A DNA stretch of 64,000 nucleotides from CAYOHP01 sp964403795 [NCBI: uncultured bacterium] (GTDB lineage: Bacteria > Muiribacteriota > UBA6191 > CAZXTJ01). Position numbers and translations under genes: made by a program. Numbering within the stretch: position 1 is the first letter of the stretch; every line of letters begins with the position of its first letter. The notes beneath the pieces were generated by a model. That model ran no database searches, was not told the origin of the DNA, and worked only from the letters and a program-made list of their open reading frames with translations. Location of the stretch: contig CAYOHP010000012.1 in NCBI GenBank assembly GCA_964403795.1, forward strand, positions 1 through 64,000, in the 5' to 3' direction. This document shows positions 48,786 through 57,647 of the stretch, one piece after another.

Positions 48786-49379
48786 ATGCAAGCGTCCCGG
48801 CCGCCGACCGTGGTCGAGCTCCCCACCCGGGTGGCCGGGTTCTTCCTGCTCCTGTCGCTCACCGGCTGGTTGGGCATGGCGGTCTTCCCGCTCACCCACC
48901 TGTGGGTCTCGGCGGGGGGCTCGCTCAGGGGCCTGCTCCTGGCCTTCCTGGCCGGGGTCCTGCTCGAACGGCTGGGCAGCCTGGGAATCGAACGGACCCG
49001 GGCCCGACTGCTGGTCGACTCGGGCGTTGGTCGGGTCTTCTGGGAACTTCGCCTCCCGTGGCGCCGCACGGCGCGCCGATTGCCGGATCTCGCCGGGTTG
49101 GCCGCGGTCGAGTGTGTGGCGGTGGAGGGCTCCTCGTCGGAGTCCGAGCTGGGCCTGGTGGAGACCGGCGGGGGTTTCTCGTTGCTGGCTTCGGCCCCGA
49201 CCGAGGTGGTCGATCGTCTGGCGACGGAGGTCGCGCTCGCCCTGGGAGGACTCCCGGTCCGACGTCGGACCGTTCCCATGAGCTCGACGAGGGCGTTCCA
49301 GGGGCTGCTCCGTGGCGCTGCGCTGTTCGGCTTCATGGTTGCCACCACCCTGGCCGTGACCCGCCTGGTGGGGCGGTGA
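48786..49379 (+). CDS. Membrane protein, unknown
   Basis: 197 aa from ATG 48786. Two N-terminal transmembrane helices (VAGFFLLLSLTGWLGMAVF and GLLLAFLAGVLLERLGSL), a soluble domain, and a C-terminal helix (LLRGAALFGFMVATTLAVTRL). The soluble part (IERTRARLLVDSGVGRVFWEL) is not recognised. Its stop overlaps the next gene's GTG start by four bases (GTGA). The second gene has a similar helix plus cytoplasmic-domain layout. Confidence 0.7.
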   Translation: MQASRPPTVVELPTRVAGFFLLLSLTGWLGMAVFPLTHLWVSAGGSLRGLLLAFLAGVLLERLGSLGIERTRARLLVDSGVGRVFWELRLPWRRTARRLPDLAGLAAVECVAVEGSSSESELGLVETGGGFSLLASAPTEVVDRLATEVALALGGLPVRRRTVPMSSTRAFQGLLRGAALFGFMVATTLAVTRLVGR

Positions 49380-51160
49380 GCCCGATCGGGGATGTCCCCG
49401 GCTTCCCGATCCTGCATCCCGAGGGGGGAGCCCGGTTGGGCCTGGCGCGGTCGGCTCGGTGGAGGATCCCGAGTCGGCTCTGCCTGGCCCTGGGCCTCTT
49501 CGCCCTGCCGTGGAACCTGGCCGCGGGGTCCGGGTTCCTGGCGCTGGCGGCCGCCGGGTTCCTGGCGGGTCGATCGGCTGCTGCCGGCTACGAGCGGGGC
49601 CTGCTCTGGCGGGGGGAACTGGTTCCCTGGGAACGGGTCGACGGCCTGGGCCTGGTGGGAGATGTCCTCGGGGCCCGGCTGCGGTCGGGGACCCGCGAGT
49701 GGACCCTGGTGGAAGAGGACGTCCCCGGCTTTCAGGCATGGCTCGAGTCCGAGTACCGGCCCCGGCGGGGACGCGAGCTCCTGACCAGGATCCGTGGCGG
49801 CGAGCGGGTCCAGTGGGGGGATCCCGCCCAAGCGACGCTGGTCCGCCGCGGGATCGAGGTTCCAGGTCGGGGGGTGGTCTCCTGGTCCGCGCTGGGGCCG
49901 GTGCGGACCGGGGAGGGATCGATCGCGATCGAGGTCGAGGCCGGCGCCGGCGCCGGGACGGCGATTCTCCTGGATGCCGGTGTTCCCGACGCCGGTGCCC
50001 TGGTCTGGGTCCTCGAGCGTGCTCCGGTCCTCGCCTGGTTCCAGGCGGCCTCGGCCACCGAGGAATCGAGGGGAATCCCTGCAGATCCAGGACTCCTGAC
50101 AGCGCTCGCGGAACTCGAGGTTCCCGAAGCCTGTTGCCGGCTCGGTCTGGCGCGACTCGCCGAGCCCGGATCCCGGGTGAGCGGGCGCTCCTGGCTGGAA
50201 CGGGCCGTGGCCGGCGGCGATCCCGAGGCAGCCCGCGAGCTCGGGCGGGATCGTCGAGCCCGGGCCCGCTCGGCTTTCGCGCTGGAGGCGGCCGTGGCCC
50301 TGCTCACCCGGGCCGGGGAGGCGGGCGACGGGGAGGCGGCCCTGGACCTCGGGTTCCATCATGAGATCGGCGAAGGCACCGCGGCCAGTCCCGTCCGCGC
50401 CGAGGAGTGGTACCGGCGGGCCGTCGAGGCGGGGGGCGCGGAGAGCGTCGCTTCGGCCCGGGAAGTCGCGGCTGCCCGGCGCTTCCGGGAGTGGACTGCG
50501 GCCTTCGAGGCCGATCGGCGCCTACCCGGCTGGCCGACGGCGACGCCGACGCCGGGGTCGGGCGAGCTGCTCTTCGCCCAGTCCGATGCCGATCTCGGGG
50601 ACCGGTTCGAGGCCTATCCCGACCGGCTGGTCGGGGCGGAGACGGTCATCCCCCTCGATGCCTTCACCCGGATCGAGGTGCAGGAAGAGGGAGAGGGAAG
50701 GCAGCAAGCCGTTCGCCTGCGCCTGGTCCGCGAGCAGGAGACGATGGAGGTCCGGGTCGGGATGCGGGACCCCCGGAACCGCTTCCTCCGCTTCGCCTTC
50801 GAGGAGATCCTGGCCGAGCGGGTGGCCGTGGAGATGTCCGGACTGGTCGCCTCCGGTCGCACCCTGCACCTCGGGTCGGAGCTCCAGGTGAGCCTCGACC
50901 GTGACGGGATCCAGGAGGAAGTCCTCCGCCGCGGCACGCCCGAGATCGAACGGGTGGACTGGACTGCCCTGGAGGCGATGACGCTCGGACGGGGCCGGGT
51001 GCACGTGGTGGCGAGCCGGACCGGCGACGAGCCGAGGGCCTCGGTCTCGATGGGACTCGAGGAAGCCAATGCCCACGTGCTGGTGCGGATCGTGCGACGG
51101 CGCCTGGCGAACCGGTCGGGGACCCGGGAGGCCGAGGAGGCGGACCCTCCCGGTCAGTGA
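49376..51160 (+). CDS. Membrane protein with Sel1-like repeats and two unknown domains
   Basis: 594 aa from GTG 49376, overlapping the previous stop. One or two N-terminal hydrophobic helices (LCLALGLFALPWNLAAGSGF) are followed by a PH-like segment (RGLLWRGELVPWERVDGLGL), a few Sel1-type units in the middle (AVALLTRAGEAGDGEAALDL), and a C-terminal beta-rich domain (PLDAFTRIEVQEEGEGRQQA). No known family for the ends. Convergent with the acyltransferase gene; the stops overlap by seven bases. Confidence 0.6.
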   Translation: MSPIGDVPGFPILHPEGGARLGLARSARWRIPSRLCLALGLFALPWNLAAGSGFLALAAAGFLAGRSAAAGYERGLLWRGELVPWERVDGLGLVGDVLGARLRSGTREWTLVEEDVPGFQAWLESEYRPRRGRELLTRIRGGERVQWGDPAQATLVRRGIEVPGRGVVSWSALGPVRTGEGSIAIEVEAGAGAGTAILLDAGVPDAGALVWVLERAPVLAWFQAASATEESRGIPADPGLLTALAELEVPEACCRLGLARLAEPGSRVSGRSWLERAVAGGDPEAARELGRDRRARARSAFALEAAVALLTRAGEAGDGEAALDLGFHHEIGEGTAASPVRAEEWYRRAVEAGGAESVASAREVAAARRFREWTAAFEADRRLPGWPTATPTPGSGELLFAQSDADLGDRFEAYPDRLVGAETVIPLDAFTRIEVQEEGEGRQQAVRLRLVREQETMEVRVGMRDPRNRFLRFAFEEILAERVAVEMSGLVASGRTLHLGSELQVSLDRDGIQEEVLRRGTPEIERVDWTALEAMTLGRGRVHVVASRTGDEPRASVSMGLEEANAHVLVRIVRRRLANRSGTREAEEADPPGQ

Positions 51161-52725
51161 GCGTCGGCCTCGCCGTGCAGCGCCTCGAAGTTCAGGCCCC
51201 GCACGCCGGTGAGGGTCCCGAGTTCCTGGGTGGGTCGGGCCTCGGCTTCGGGCTCGAGCGCCACGTCCTTGCGGTAGAGGTTCCGGTGCCAGTAGGCCCG
51301 CACCACGTCCAGGAGCAGCTCGTCGCTGGACCCCGGGACGGCCTTCATCTTCAGCGGGTCGATGGGATGCCCGAAGGTGACCTTGACCGAGACCTTACCC
51401 TCGAGCGAGAGGTGCTTGGGGTCGGCGGGCCCGTTGGCGGGATCATCGATGGTCACCGGCACGATGTAGACCGGCTTCTCCGAGACCGCCGCAGTCACGA
51501 GGTCGAGTCCGTGGCGCAGGGGACGGGTCTCCTTCTGCACCGTGGGGGTGGTCCCCTCGGGGAAGATGACCAGGTTGCGTCCGGCCTTCACGTTGGCGAT
51601 GCCCTCTTCCACCGCGTCGACCACGCTGCCGTCGGGCTTCTTCCCGCCCACGTTGATGACGGAGGGCTCCTTCACCAGCCGGGCGTTCAGGAAGGCGGGG
51701 ATGGCCCGCTGGGCGACCATGAAGGCGAACTCGTCCGGCACCACGGCCATCATGGTGACCGCGTCCTCGATGGTCGAGCGGTGGGAGAAGGCGAAGACCA
51801 CCGGGGCATCCGAGGGGATGAGTTCGGTTCCCGAGACCTCGAGCTTCATCCCGGCGGCCCAGCGGTAGGAGGCCGAGAAGAAGCGGAGCAGCTCCGAGAC
51901 CTTGGCGGGGTCGGGCTGCCGGCGGAACGGGTTGTAGAGGTAGGCGAACATGCGACCCACGGCCGGCAGGGTCGAGGCGTAGATCTTCGTCCTCCGGGCA
52001 TAGCCCTTCACCTTGCGGAAGAAGTTCCCGACCTTGTGGCCGATGGGGGTCTTCTCCCGGAGCCCGAGCTTCTGCTGGAGCGCCTCGAGCTGGTGCTCCA
52101 GGTCGATGGCAGCCCACAGCACCGCTTCCGCCGAGTTCGAGAGGTGGTGGTTCTTGGCCTCGGGGCTCCCGAGATGGCCCCGGTACACGCTCTCCTTCTC
52201 GGCGAGCTCCACGAAGAGGGCGTCGACCTTGGCCCGGCCCGCGGTGTCGAGCTTGGGCAGCAGAAGCTCCCGGTCCTCGTAGGCCGAGACCACGGCCCCC
52301 AGGATCCGCAAGTGGATCTCGGCCGCCATGAAGCGGTCGTAGGCGGCGAAGTACGGTTCGAGAGTCTTGCGGATCCCGGCGAAGACCGGACCCGCCGCCT
52401 CGAACACGGCCCTCTTCTCCGCCGGGAGGGCGGTCGCGCCCTCCGCCATGACCCGGGTCCGCTCGGCTTCCGTGAGGGGGACGGCCTGGACCTTGCGGTG
52501 GTGGGTCATGAAGCGCGGGATCTCGGGCAGGAGTCGGTTCAGCAGGGGGCCGACTTCGCGTTCGGCGGCGGCGGCGGCGTCCTTGGCGGACTGGAGCTCC
52601 GCCTGGCGGGCGGCCATCCCCTGGGGGAGCCGGGGTGCGGCGGAGGCCGGGACGACGAGGCCGGCGACGAGGCACAGGAGGCCGGCTGCACGGAGGGCGG
52701 CCGGGGCGAGGTAGGGACGCTTCAC
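51154..52725 (-). CDS. PlsC-like acyltransferase with signal-type N-terminus and altered HX4D motif
   Basis: 523 aa from ATG 52725, overlapping the ligase stop by four bases (ATGA). The first 30 residues look like a signal peptide (LRAAGLLCLVAGLVVPASA). A 200-residue helical region, then the acyltransferase fold: motif I is SHRSTIED (His, four residues, Glu instead of Asp), then FPEGTT (motif III) and VPVTID. The Asp of HX4D polarises the catalytic His; Glu may do this poorly, though the next residue is an Asp. PlsC enzymes acylate lysophosphatidate; large N-terminal parts are unusual. Coupled to an acyl-CoA-ligase-like gene, so activated acyl chains are the likely donor. Confidence 0.8.
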   Translation of the reverse strand: MKRPYLAPAALRAAGLLCLVAGLVVPASAAPRLPQGMAARQAELQSAKDAAAAAEREVGPLLNRLLPEIPRFMTHHRKVQAVPLTEAERTRVMAEGATALPAEKRAVFEAAGPVFAGIRKTLEPYFAAYDRFMAAEIHLRILGAVVSAYEDRELLLPKLDTAGRAKVDALFVELAEKESVYRGHLGSPEAKNHHLSNSAEAVLWAAIDLEHQLEALQQKLGLREKTPIGHKVGNFFRKVKGYARRTKIYASTLPAVGRMFAYLYNPFRRQPDPAKVSELLRFFSASYRWAAGMKLEVSGTELIPSDAPVVFAFSHRSTIEDAVTMMAVVPDEFAFMVAQRAIPAFLNARLVKEPSVINVGGKKPDGSVVDAVEEGIANVKAGRNLVIFPEGTTPTVQKETRPLRHGLDLVTAAVSEKPVYIVPVTIDDPANGPADPKHLSLEGKVSVKVTFGHPIDPLKMKAVPGSSDELLLDVVRAYWHRNLYRKDVALEPEAEARPTQELGTLTGVRGLNFEALHGEADAH

Positions 52726-54647
52726 TGGAACAACCCCCCGATCTGGGCTGCGAACTTCTCGGCCACCACACCGCGCTTCAGCTTCATGGTCGGGGTGAGT
52801 TCCCCGGCCTCCACCGTCAGGGTGTGGGGCACGAGCACGAACTTCTTGATCTTCTCGAAGCTGGCCAGGCCCGCCAGGGCCTCGTCGACCAGCTTCTGAT
52901 AGACCGCGATCACCTGGGGGTTGGCGCAGAGCGCGGCGTCGTCACCCTGGATCCCCATCGCCGCGGCCTTGTGGCGGAGGGCAGCGAGCTCGGGGAAGAT
53001 CAGGGCCGCGGCGTAGTCCTGGTTCTCGCCCACCACCATGCTGTGGGCGACCAGGGCGTGCACCATGCGGTTCTCGATGGTCTCGGGCGAGATGTACTTG
53101 CCGGTCTTCAGCTTGAAGAGCAGCTTCTTGCGGCCCACGATCTTCAGGAACCCGTGGATGTCCCAGGCGCCGAGGTCCCCGGTGTGGAACCAGCCGTCCT
53201 GGTCGATGGCCTTGGCCGTCTCCTCGGGGAGGTTCAGGTAGCCCTTCATGATGTTGGGGCCCTTGGCGAGGATCTCGGCATCCTCGGCCAGGCGGATCTC
53301 GACCCCCGGGATCGGGGTGCCCACGGTCCCGAAGCGGAAGGCCTCGGGGCGGTTGCAGGTCAGGACCGGGGCCGTCTCGGTGAGCCCGTAGCCCTCCAGG
53401 ACCGTGATTCCCACGTTCTGCAGGAAGAAGTCCGCGAGTTCCCGCTTCAGGGCGGCGCCACCCGAGACCGCGAACCGGACCCGTCCGCCGAGTGCCTTGT
53501 GGAGGAACTTGCCGACGATCCGCTCGTGGAGTTTCTTCTCGTTGGCCCCGAGCCAATCGGCGGCCTTCTTGGCGCCCCCGATCGCCTTGCCGATCAGCTT
53601 CTGGCTGGTCTTCTGGAAGGCGGCGTTGTAGATGCGCTCGAACAGGAGGGGAACGCAGGCGAAGACCGTGGGCTTCACCTCGCTGATGTCCTCGATGAAG
53701 GTCTTGGGGCTGCGGGCATAGCAGATGGTGGCGCCGCCGGCCATGGCCACGTAGTAGCCGGCGGTCCGCTCGAACATGTGGGCGAGCGGCAGGACCGAGA
53801 GGAACACGTCGTCGGAACGGATCGCCACGCTCCGGATCACGCCCTCCACGTTGGAAGCGATGTTCCGGTGGGTGAGCATGACCCCCTTGCCGGGATAGAC
53901 CTTGGTCTGGCCGGCGGCCGGGGGGGCCGAAGTGGTTCCCGAGGTGTAGCAGATGGTCAGGACGTCGTCGGGGCGGAGCGCCTGGACCCTGGCCTTGATC
54001 CGGGCCCGGTCCTCGCTGGTCGGTTCGGGGCCGGCCAGGATGTCCCGGAGTACCGTCACGCCTTCGCTCCAGGTGGTCGGCGGGGTGGTGGAGCCGGCCT
54101 CTTCCAGCTTGGAGCCCGAGGGTTCCGGCCAGCGCTCCGGCTCGAAGATGCCCACCACCTGCACGCCTCCCAGGGCGTCGGGCAGCTGGCGCACCGGGTC
54201 GAGGTGGACCTGGTCCATCACGAAGAAGAACTTGGCGCCCGTGTCGTGCAGGATGTAGTTGTGCTGGGGCCCGGTCAGGGTCGGGTAGAACGGCACCAGC
54301 ACGCCGCCCGCCAGCTGCACGCCCAGATCGACCACGGCCCACTCCGGGTTGTTGTGGTCGAGCAGGCCGACCCGGTCCCCGGGCTCGAGGCCATGGGCCA
54401 TCAGCCAGACCGCCAGCTTCTCCGCCCGGGCGAGCCACTCGCGGTAGCGGATCGCGGTCCACTCCTTCTTCCCGGCTCGGGTCTGGAGGGCGGGGCGATC
54501 GGCGTTGCGGGCCGCCGACTCCAGGAGCATGCGGGTGAGGACCTGGTCCTGCTGGGCCAGGGACTGGCCGGCGAGCACCAGGAGGAGGGCAGCTGTGATC
54601 ACGGCGGCGGAAGCGGCCGCGCGGATACCTCGTCGAATGCGGTCCAT
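52722..54647 (-). CDS. Long-chain acyl-CoA-ligase-like (AMP-binding) protein with signal-type N-terminus
   Basis: 641 aa from ATG 54647, with AGGGG about nine bases upstream. N-terminus is a signal-like helix (AAASAAVITAALLLVLAG followed by QSLAQQ). The ANL fold follows: YTSGTT... P-loop near residue 280, YGLTETAPVL, GWFHTGDLG, and GRKKLLFKLKTGKYI. The P-loop is abnormal: between SGTT and KGVMLTH are 14 residues (SAPPAAGQTKVYPG) where three are normal, and the conserved Gly is lost. ATP and CoA are cytoplasmic, so an export signal is odd; it may be only a membrane anchor. Closest known relatives are bacterial long-chain fatty-acyl-CoA synthetases (FadD/FAA1-like). Confidence 0.85.
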   Translation of the reverse strand: MDRIRRGIRAAASAAVITAALLLVLAGQSLAQQDQVLTRMLLESAARNADRPALQTRAGKKEWTAIRYREWLARAEKLAVWLMAHGLEPGDRVGLLDHNNPEWAVVDLGVQLAGGVLVPFYPTLTGPQHNYILHDTGAKFFFVMDQVHLDPVRQLPDALGGVQVVGIFEPERWPEPSGSKLEEAGSTTPPTTWSEGVTVLRDILAGPEPTSEDRARIKARVQALRPDDVLTICYTSGTTSAPPAAGQTKVYPGKGVMLTHRNIASNVEGVIRSVAIRSDDVFLSVLPLAHMFERTAGYYVAMAGGATICYARSPKTFIEDISEVKPTVFACVPLLFERIYNAAFQKTSQKLIGKAIGGAKKAADWLGANEKKLHERIVGKFLHKALGGRVRFAVSGGAALKRELADFFLQNVGITVLEGYGLTETAPVLTCNRPEAFRFGTVGTPIPGVEIRLAEDAEILAKGPNIMKGYLNLPEETAKAIDQDGWFHTGDLGAWDIHGFLKIVGRKKLLFKLKTGKYISPETIENRMVHALVAHSMVVGENQDYAAALIFPELAALRHKAAAMGIQGDDAALCANPQVIAVYQKLVDEALAGLASFEKIKKFVLVPHTLTVEAGELTPTMKLKRGVVAEKFAAQIGGLFQ

Positions 54648-54706
54648 GTGTGTCGATCCCCTGTCACGAACCCGGCGCCGGAACCGGTGCCCGACGGCCT
54701 GGCGCC

Positions 54707-54712
54707 ATCGTA
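54707..54712 (-). promoter_or_regulatory. -10-like TACGAT for the acyl-ligase operon
   Basis: TGCTACGAT on the minus strand, extended -10 form, about 60 bases before the ATG. Confidence 0.35.
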
Positions 54713-54819
54713 GCAGGGGGGGCTCCGACTTCCCGTTCCCGAACCCGGACAATCCTAGTGAACGGTCGAGGATCGCCAACCCCCCGGGCGGATCCCCGGG
54801 TAAGCGGAACGGGCCCGGG

Positions 54820-56313
54820 TCAATGGCCGGTCGAGGGCGCCGGTTCCCCGACACCCTGGAGGCGGCTCAGCTCCGTAGCCGCCCGGTGACGGGCCGCCAC
54901 CACCGGACCCGGGACGGTCCCGGCCAGGAACAGGACCAGACCGAGCCCCACCAGCGCCAGTCGTTCCCTGGGGAGGACGTCGCCGACCGGCGAAGCCAGC
55001 GGCGGCCCGAGGAACAACGCTGCATGCATGCGAAGGAGCACCCACCCGTTCAGGGATGTCGCCATGAGGAGTCCGATGCCCATCAGCGGGAGGCTCTCGA
55101 TCAGTCCATGGAGCAGGAGATCCTCGCCCACGAAGCCGAGGAACCCCGGGACCCCGACGGAGGCGAAGCCGAGCGCCAGGAAGAGCCCGGAGAGGACCGG
55201 AGCCCTGGCTGCCAGGCCGGAATGGCCCCTGAGGTCGGCGTCCCCGATCCGGGACTCGGCGGCGGCCAGGGCCAGCGACAGGCCCGTCAGGGCGGTACCG
55301 ACTGCCATCCACTGCACCAGGGCCCCTGCGATCCCGCCGGTCGAACGGCCCAGGAGGCCGGTCATGACCAGGGCCGACTGCGAGAGGGTGAGGTAGGCGA
55401 GGGCCCGCCTGGGCCGGGTCTGGGCCAGGGCCACCAGCGATCCAAGGAGCGAGGTGAGCACCGAGAGGGTGGTCAGGATCGGGAGCAGAGCCTGGGCGGG
55501 GCCCGGTGCCAGCGGGATGGCCAGCCGCAGGATCACGTAGGCCCCGAGATGGGCGGCGACGAACAGGCTGGCGGTACCCGGAGGCAGGGTCTCGAACATG
55601 TCGGGGTACCAGGAATGGAACGGCAGGATGCCCTTGCGCGGCATGGCGGCGAGCAGGATCAACAGGAAGATCGCGAGTTCGTGGGAATCGGGAAGAGCTC
55701 CGTTGGCGAGGTGGGGGATGTGGAGCGGGGCCGCGAACCCGGCGGCTCCCGAGGCCCGGGCGATCAGGAGGGTGGCGGCCATCATGGCCATCCCGGCGAG
55801 GGCCAGATAGCGGCCGACCACTCGCGAGGCGCGGGCCGCGTCCGGGCGGCCCGAACCGGCGATCTGACGAGGCACCCAGACCAGCGAGAGGATCCAGAGG
55901 AGGGCGAAGACGCCGAGGTCCAGGCTGGTCAGGAGGCCCAGGGTCAGCGAGCACCCGAACAGGAGCTGGGAAATCGCCTTCCCCGTGGCGTTGCGGCGCG
56001 GCGCCGCCAGGATCACCGCCAGGGTCAGCAGGCAGAAATGGGGGACCAGCGGTCCGCTCAACCCGTCGATCCCGAACAGAGGACGCGGCTCGCCCAAGGT
56101 CGCCAGAGTGAACCCGTCGACTACCCAGGTCTTCCGGGAGGAGACGGTCGGAAGGGAGGCGTTGGCGGCCAGCCCGGCCGCCAGGCTGGCGGTGATGGTG
56201 AGGGCGCCCAGGCGGCGTGCCCGGTCGGGATCCGAGATCCGCCGGACCAGGAAGGAGGCTGCCAGCGGCAGGCCCGAGGCCATCGTGAGCCATGGGAAGG
56301 GGCTTTGGATCAT
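54820..56313 (-). CDS. Third DAB-operon subunit, NuoN/MnhD-like proton-channel protein
   Basis: 497 aa from ATG 56313, overlapping the DabB-like stop (ATGA). About 13 transmembrane helices with the proton-translocating subunit motifs: FHSWYPDMFETLPPG and ALAYLTLSQSALVMTG. It resembles NuoN/NuoM/MnhD-type antiporter subunits. Standard DAB operons have one such subunit (DabB); here there are two. The last residues are Ala/Arg-rich and soluble. Confidence 0.85.
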   Translation of the reverse strand: MIQSPFPWLTMASGLPLAASFLVRRISDPDRARRLGALTITASLAAGLAANASLPTVSSRKTWVVDGFTLATLGEPRPLFGIDGLSGPLVPHFCLLTLAVILAAPRRNATGKAISQLLFGCSLTLGLLTSLDLGVFALLWILSLVWVPRQIAGSGRPDAARASRVVGRYLALAGMAMMAATLLIARASGAAGFAAPLHIPHLANGALPDSHELAIFLLILLAAMPRKGILPFHSWYPDMFETLPPGTASLFVAAHLGAYVILRLAIPLAPGPAQALLPILTTLSVLTSLLGSLVALAQTRPRRALAYLTLSQSALVMTGLLGRSTGGIAGALVQWMAVGTALTGLSLALAAAESRIGDADLRGHSGLAARAPVLSGLFLALGFASVGVPGFLGFVGEDLLLHGLIESLPLMGIGLLMATSLNGWVLLRMHAALFLGPPLASPVGDVLPRERLALVGLGLVLFLAGTVPGPVVAARHRAATELSRLQGVGEPAPSTGH

Positions 56314-57647
56314 CCCGGACCTTCCCCTCCCATGCGGGAGAGGATGCTCCGCTCCCAGCGATCGAGCTGCGCCGAGAGGCCCGTGAGAGGACGGACCAGC
56401 AAGCGGTCGAGCCACTCGTCGTGGAACCCCCGCACCACGGCCACCCCCAGGAGGCGCGCCTGCACGGAGTCGGGGAGCAGCTGTTCGGCGTGGAAGCCGC
56501 CCTCGCCCGAGCCGTCGCGGGAGGCCGCGGCCACGTGCTGGAACTGCTGCAGGAACGATGGCGCCTGGAGGAACTGCAGGGAGCGCAGCAGGGCATGGCC
56601 GAGCACATGGGCCAGGGCCAGGTATCGGAAGCCGAGTCCGATCTCCGCCAGGATCAGTCCCGACTGGCACATGGAGGCATAGGCGAGCGAGGTCTTCACC
56701 TCGGTCTGGACCCGCCCCACCAGCGTGGCATGGAGCGCGGTGAGGGTACCGATCGCGACCAGCAGCCAGCCGGCCGCGGGAGCCGCGTCGAGGAGCGGGG
56801 CATGGCGGAGAAGCAGGTAGGCCCCGGCATGGATCGAGAGCGCTCCGTAGACCAAGGCACTTGACGGGGTCGGGCCTTCCATGGCCCGGGGAAGCCAGCC
56901 CGAGAGCGGCACCTGGGCACTCTTCCCCAGGGCCGCCAGGACCAGGCAGAGCGCAGCGATCGTGGCCGGGATCCCGTGGAGAGGCGAGGTTCCGTGGCTC
57001 CACCCTGCACTTCCGAACAGGGCCTGGAAGCGGGCCTGGTGGGTCCAGGCGTGGAGCAGGACCGCGGCCGTGAGCAGGCCCATGTCGCAGAGACGGTAGG
57101 TCGCGAAGGTACGCAGGCTGGCGTGAACCGGGGCGGTCCGTTCATGGAAGAACGAGACGAGCAGGGCCGAGGAGATCCCGACCAGCTCCCACCCGGCGAA
57201 GAGCACGTCGATGGTGCCCGCCTCGACCAGGAGGAGCATGCCTCCCGAGAACACCAGGAGCAGGAGGAAGAAGCGGTGGTGGCCGGGCTCCCCGTGCAGG
57301 TAGCGCATCGAGAAGCGACCGATGAGGGCGCACATGGCGGCACACAGGACCGCCAGGGGCAGCGATAGGTCATCGAGCTGGAGCACCATCTCGAAGTGGT
57401 AGGGGCCGACCTCGAACCAACGCCCCAGGTCGACCACGAGGGACTGACGGTCCAGGGCCAGCATTCCGGCCAAGGTAGCGATCGAGGCGAGGAACGAGAG
57501 GGTGAGCGCGAAGGCGGTCGTCGCCAGCACGCTCCGGTTCGAGGGGCGGGGGAAGGCGGCGATCCGGATCGCCAGCACTGCGGCCGAGACCAGCGGAGCG
57601 AGCGGTGCCAGGGTGGCGGTTCCACCCAGGAGCAGGGCAGCGGTCAT
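56310..57647 (-). CDS. dabB: DabB-like proton-channel subunit (NuoL family)
   Basis: 445 aa, overlapping dabA by four bases. About 12 transmembrane helices; motifs SFFHERTAPVHASLRTF, LGKSAQVPLSGWLPRAMEGP and EVKTSLAYASMCQSGLI, the lysine and proline region of NuoL-type subunits. DabB couples an ion gradient to DabA, driving CO2 hydration to bicarbonate that stays in the cell. Length is shorter than NuoL and typical of DabB. Confidence 0.9.
   Translation of the reverse strand: MTAALLLGGTATLAPLAPLVSAAVLAIRIAAFPRPSNRSVLATTAFALTLSFLASIATLAGMLALDRQSLVVDLGRWFEVGPYHFEMVLQLDDLSLPLAVLCAAMCALIGRFSMRYLHGEPGHHRFFLLLLVFSGGMLLLVEAGTIDVLFAGWELVGISSALLVSFFHERTAPVHASLRTFATYRLCDMGLLTAAVLLHAWTHQARFQALFGSAGWSHGTSPLHGIPATIAALCLVLAALGKSAQVPLSGWLPRAMEGPTPSSALVYGALSIHAGAYLLLRHAPLLDAAPAAGWLLVAIGTLTALHATLVGRVQTEVKTSLAYASMCQSGLILAEIGLGFRYLALAHVLGHALLRSLQFLQAPSFLQQFQHVAAASRDGSGEGGFHAEQLLPDSVQARLLGVAVVRGFHDEWLDRLLVRPLTGLSAQLDRWERSILSRMGGEGPG

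Noticed and set aside
47843-50362. Upstream extension of the enhancer-binding gene's frame on the minus strand
   Set aside because: The open frame continues through the double-receiver gene and two plus-strand genes, but the translation is low-complexity and the FHA domain begins right at ATG 47842.
54820-57003. Longer frame for the NuoN-like subunit
   Set aside because: The extension lies in the DabB-like gene; ATG 56313 with the ATGA overlap is a better start.
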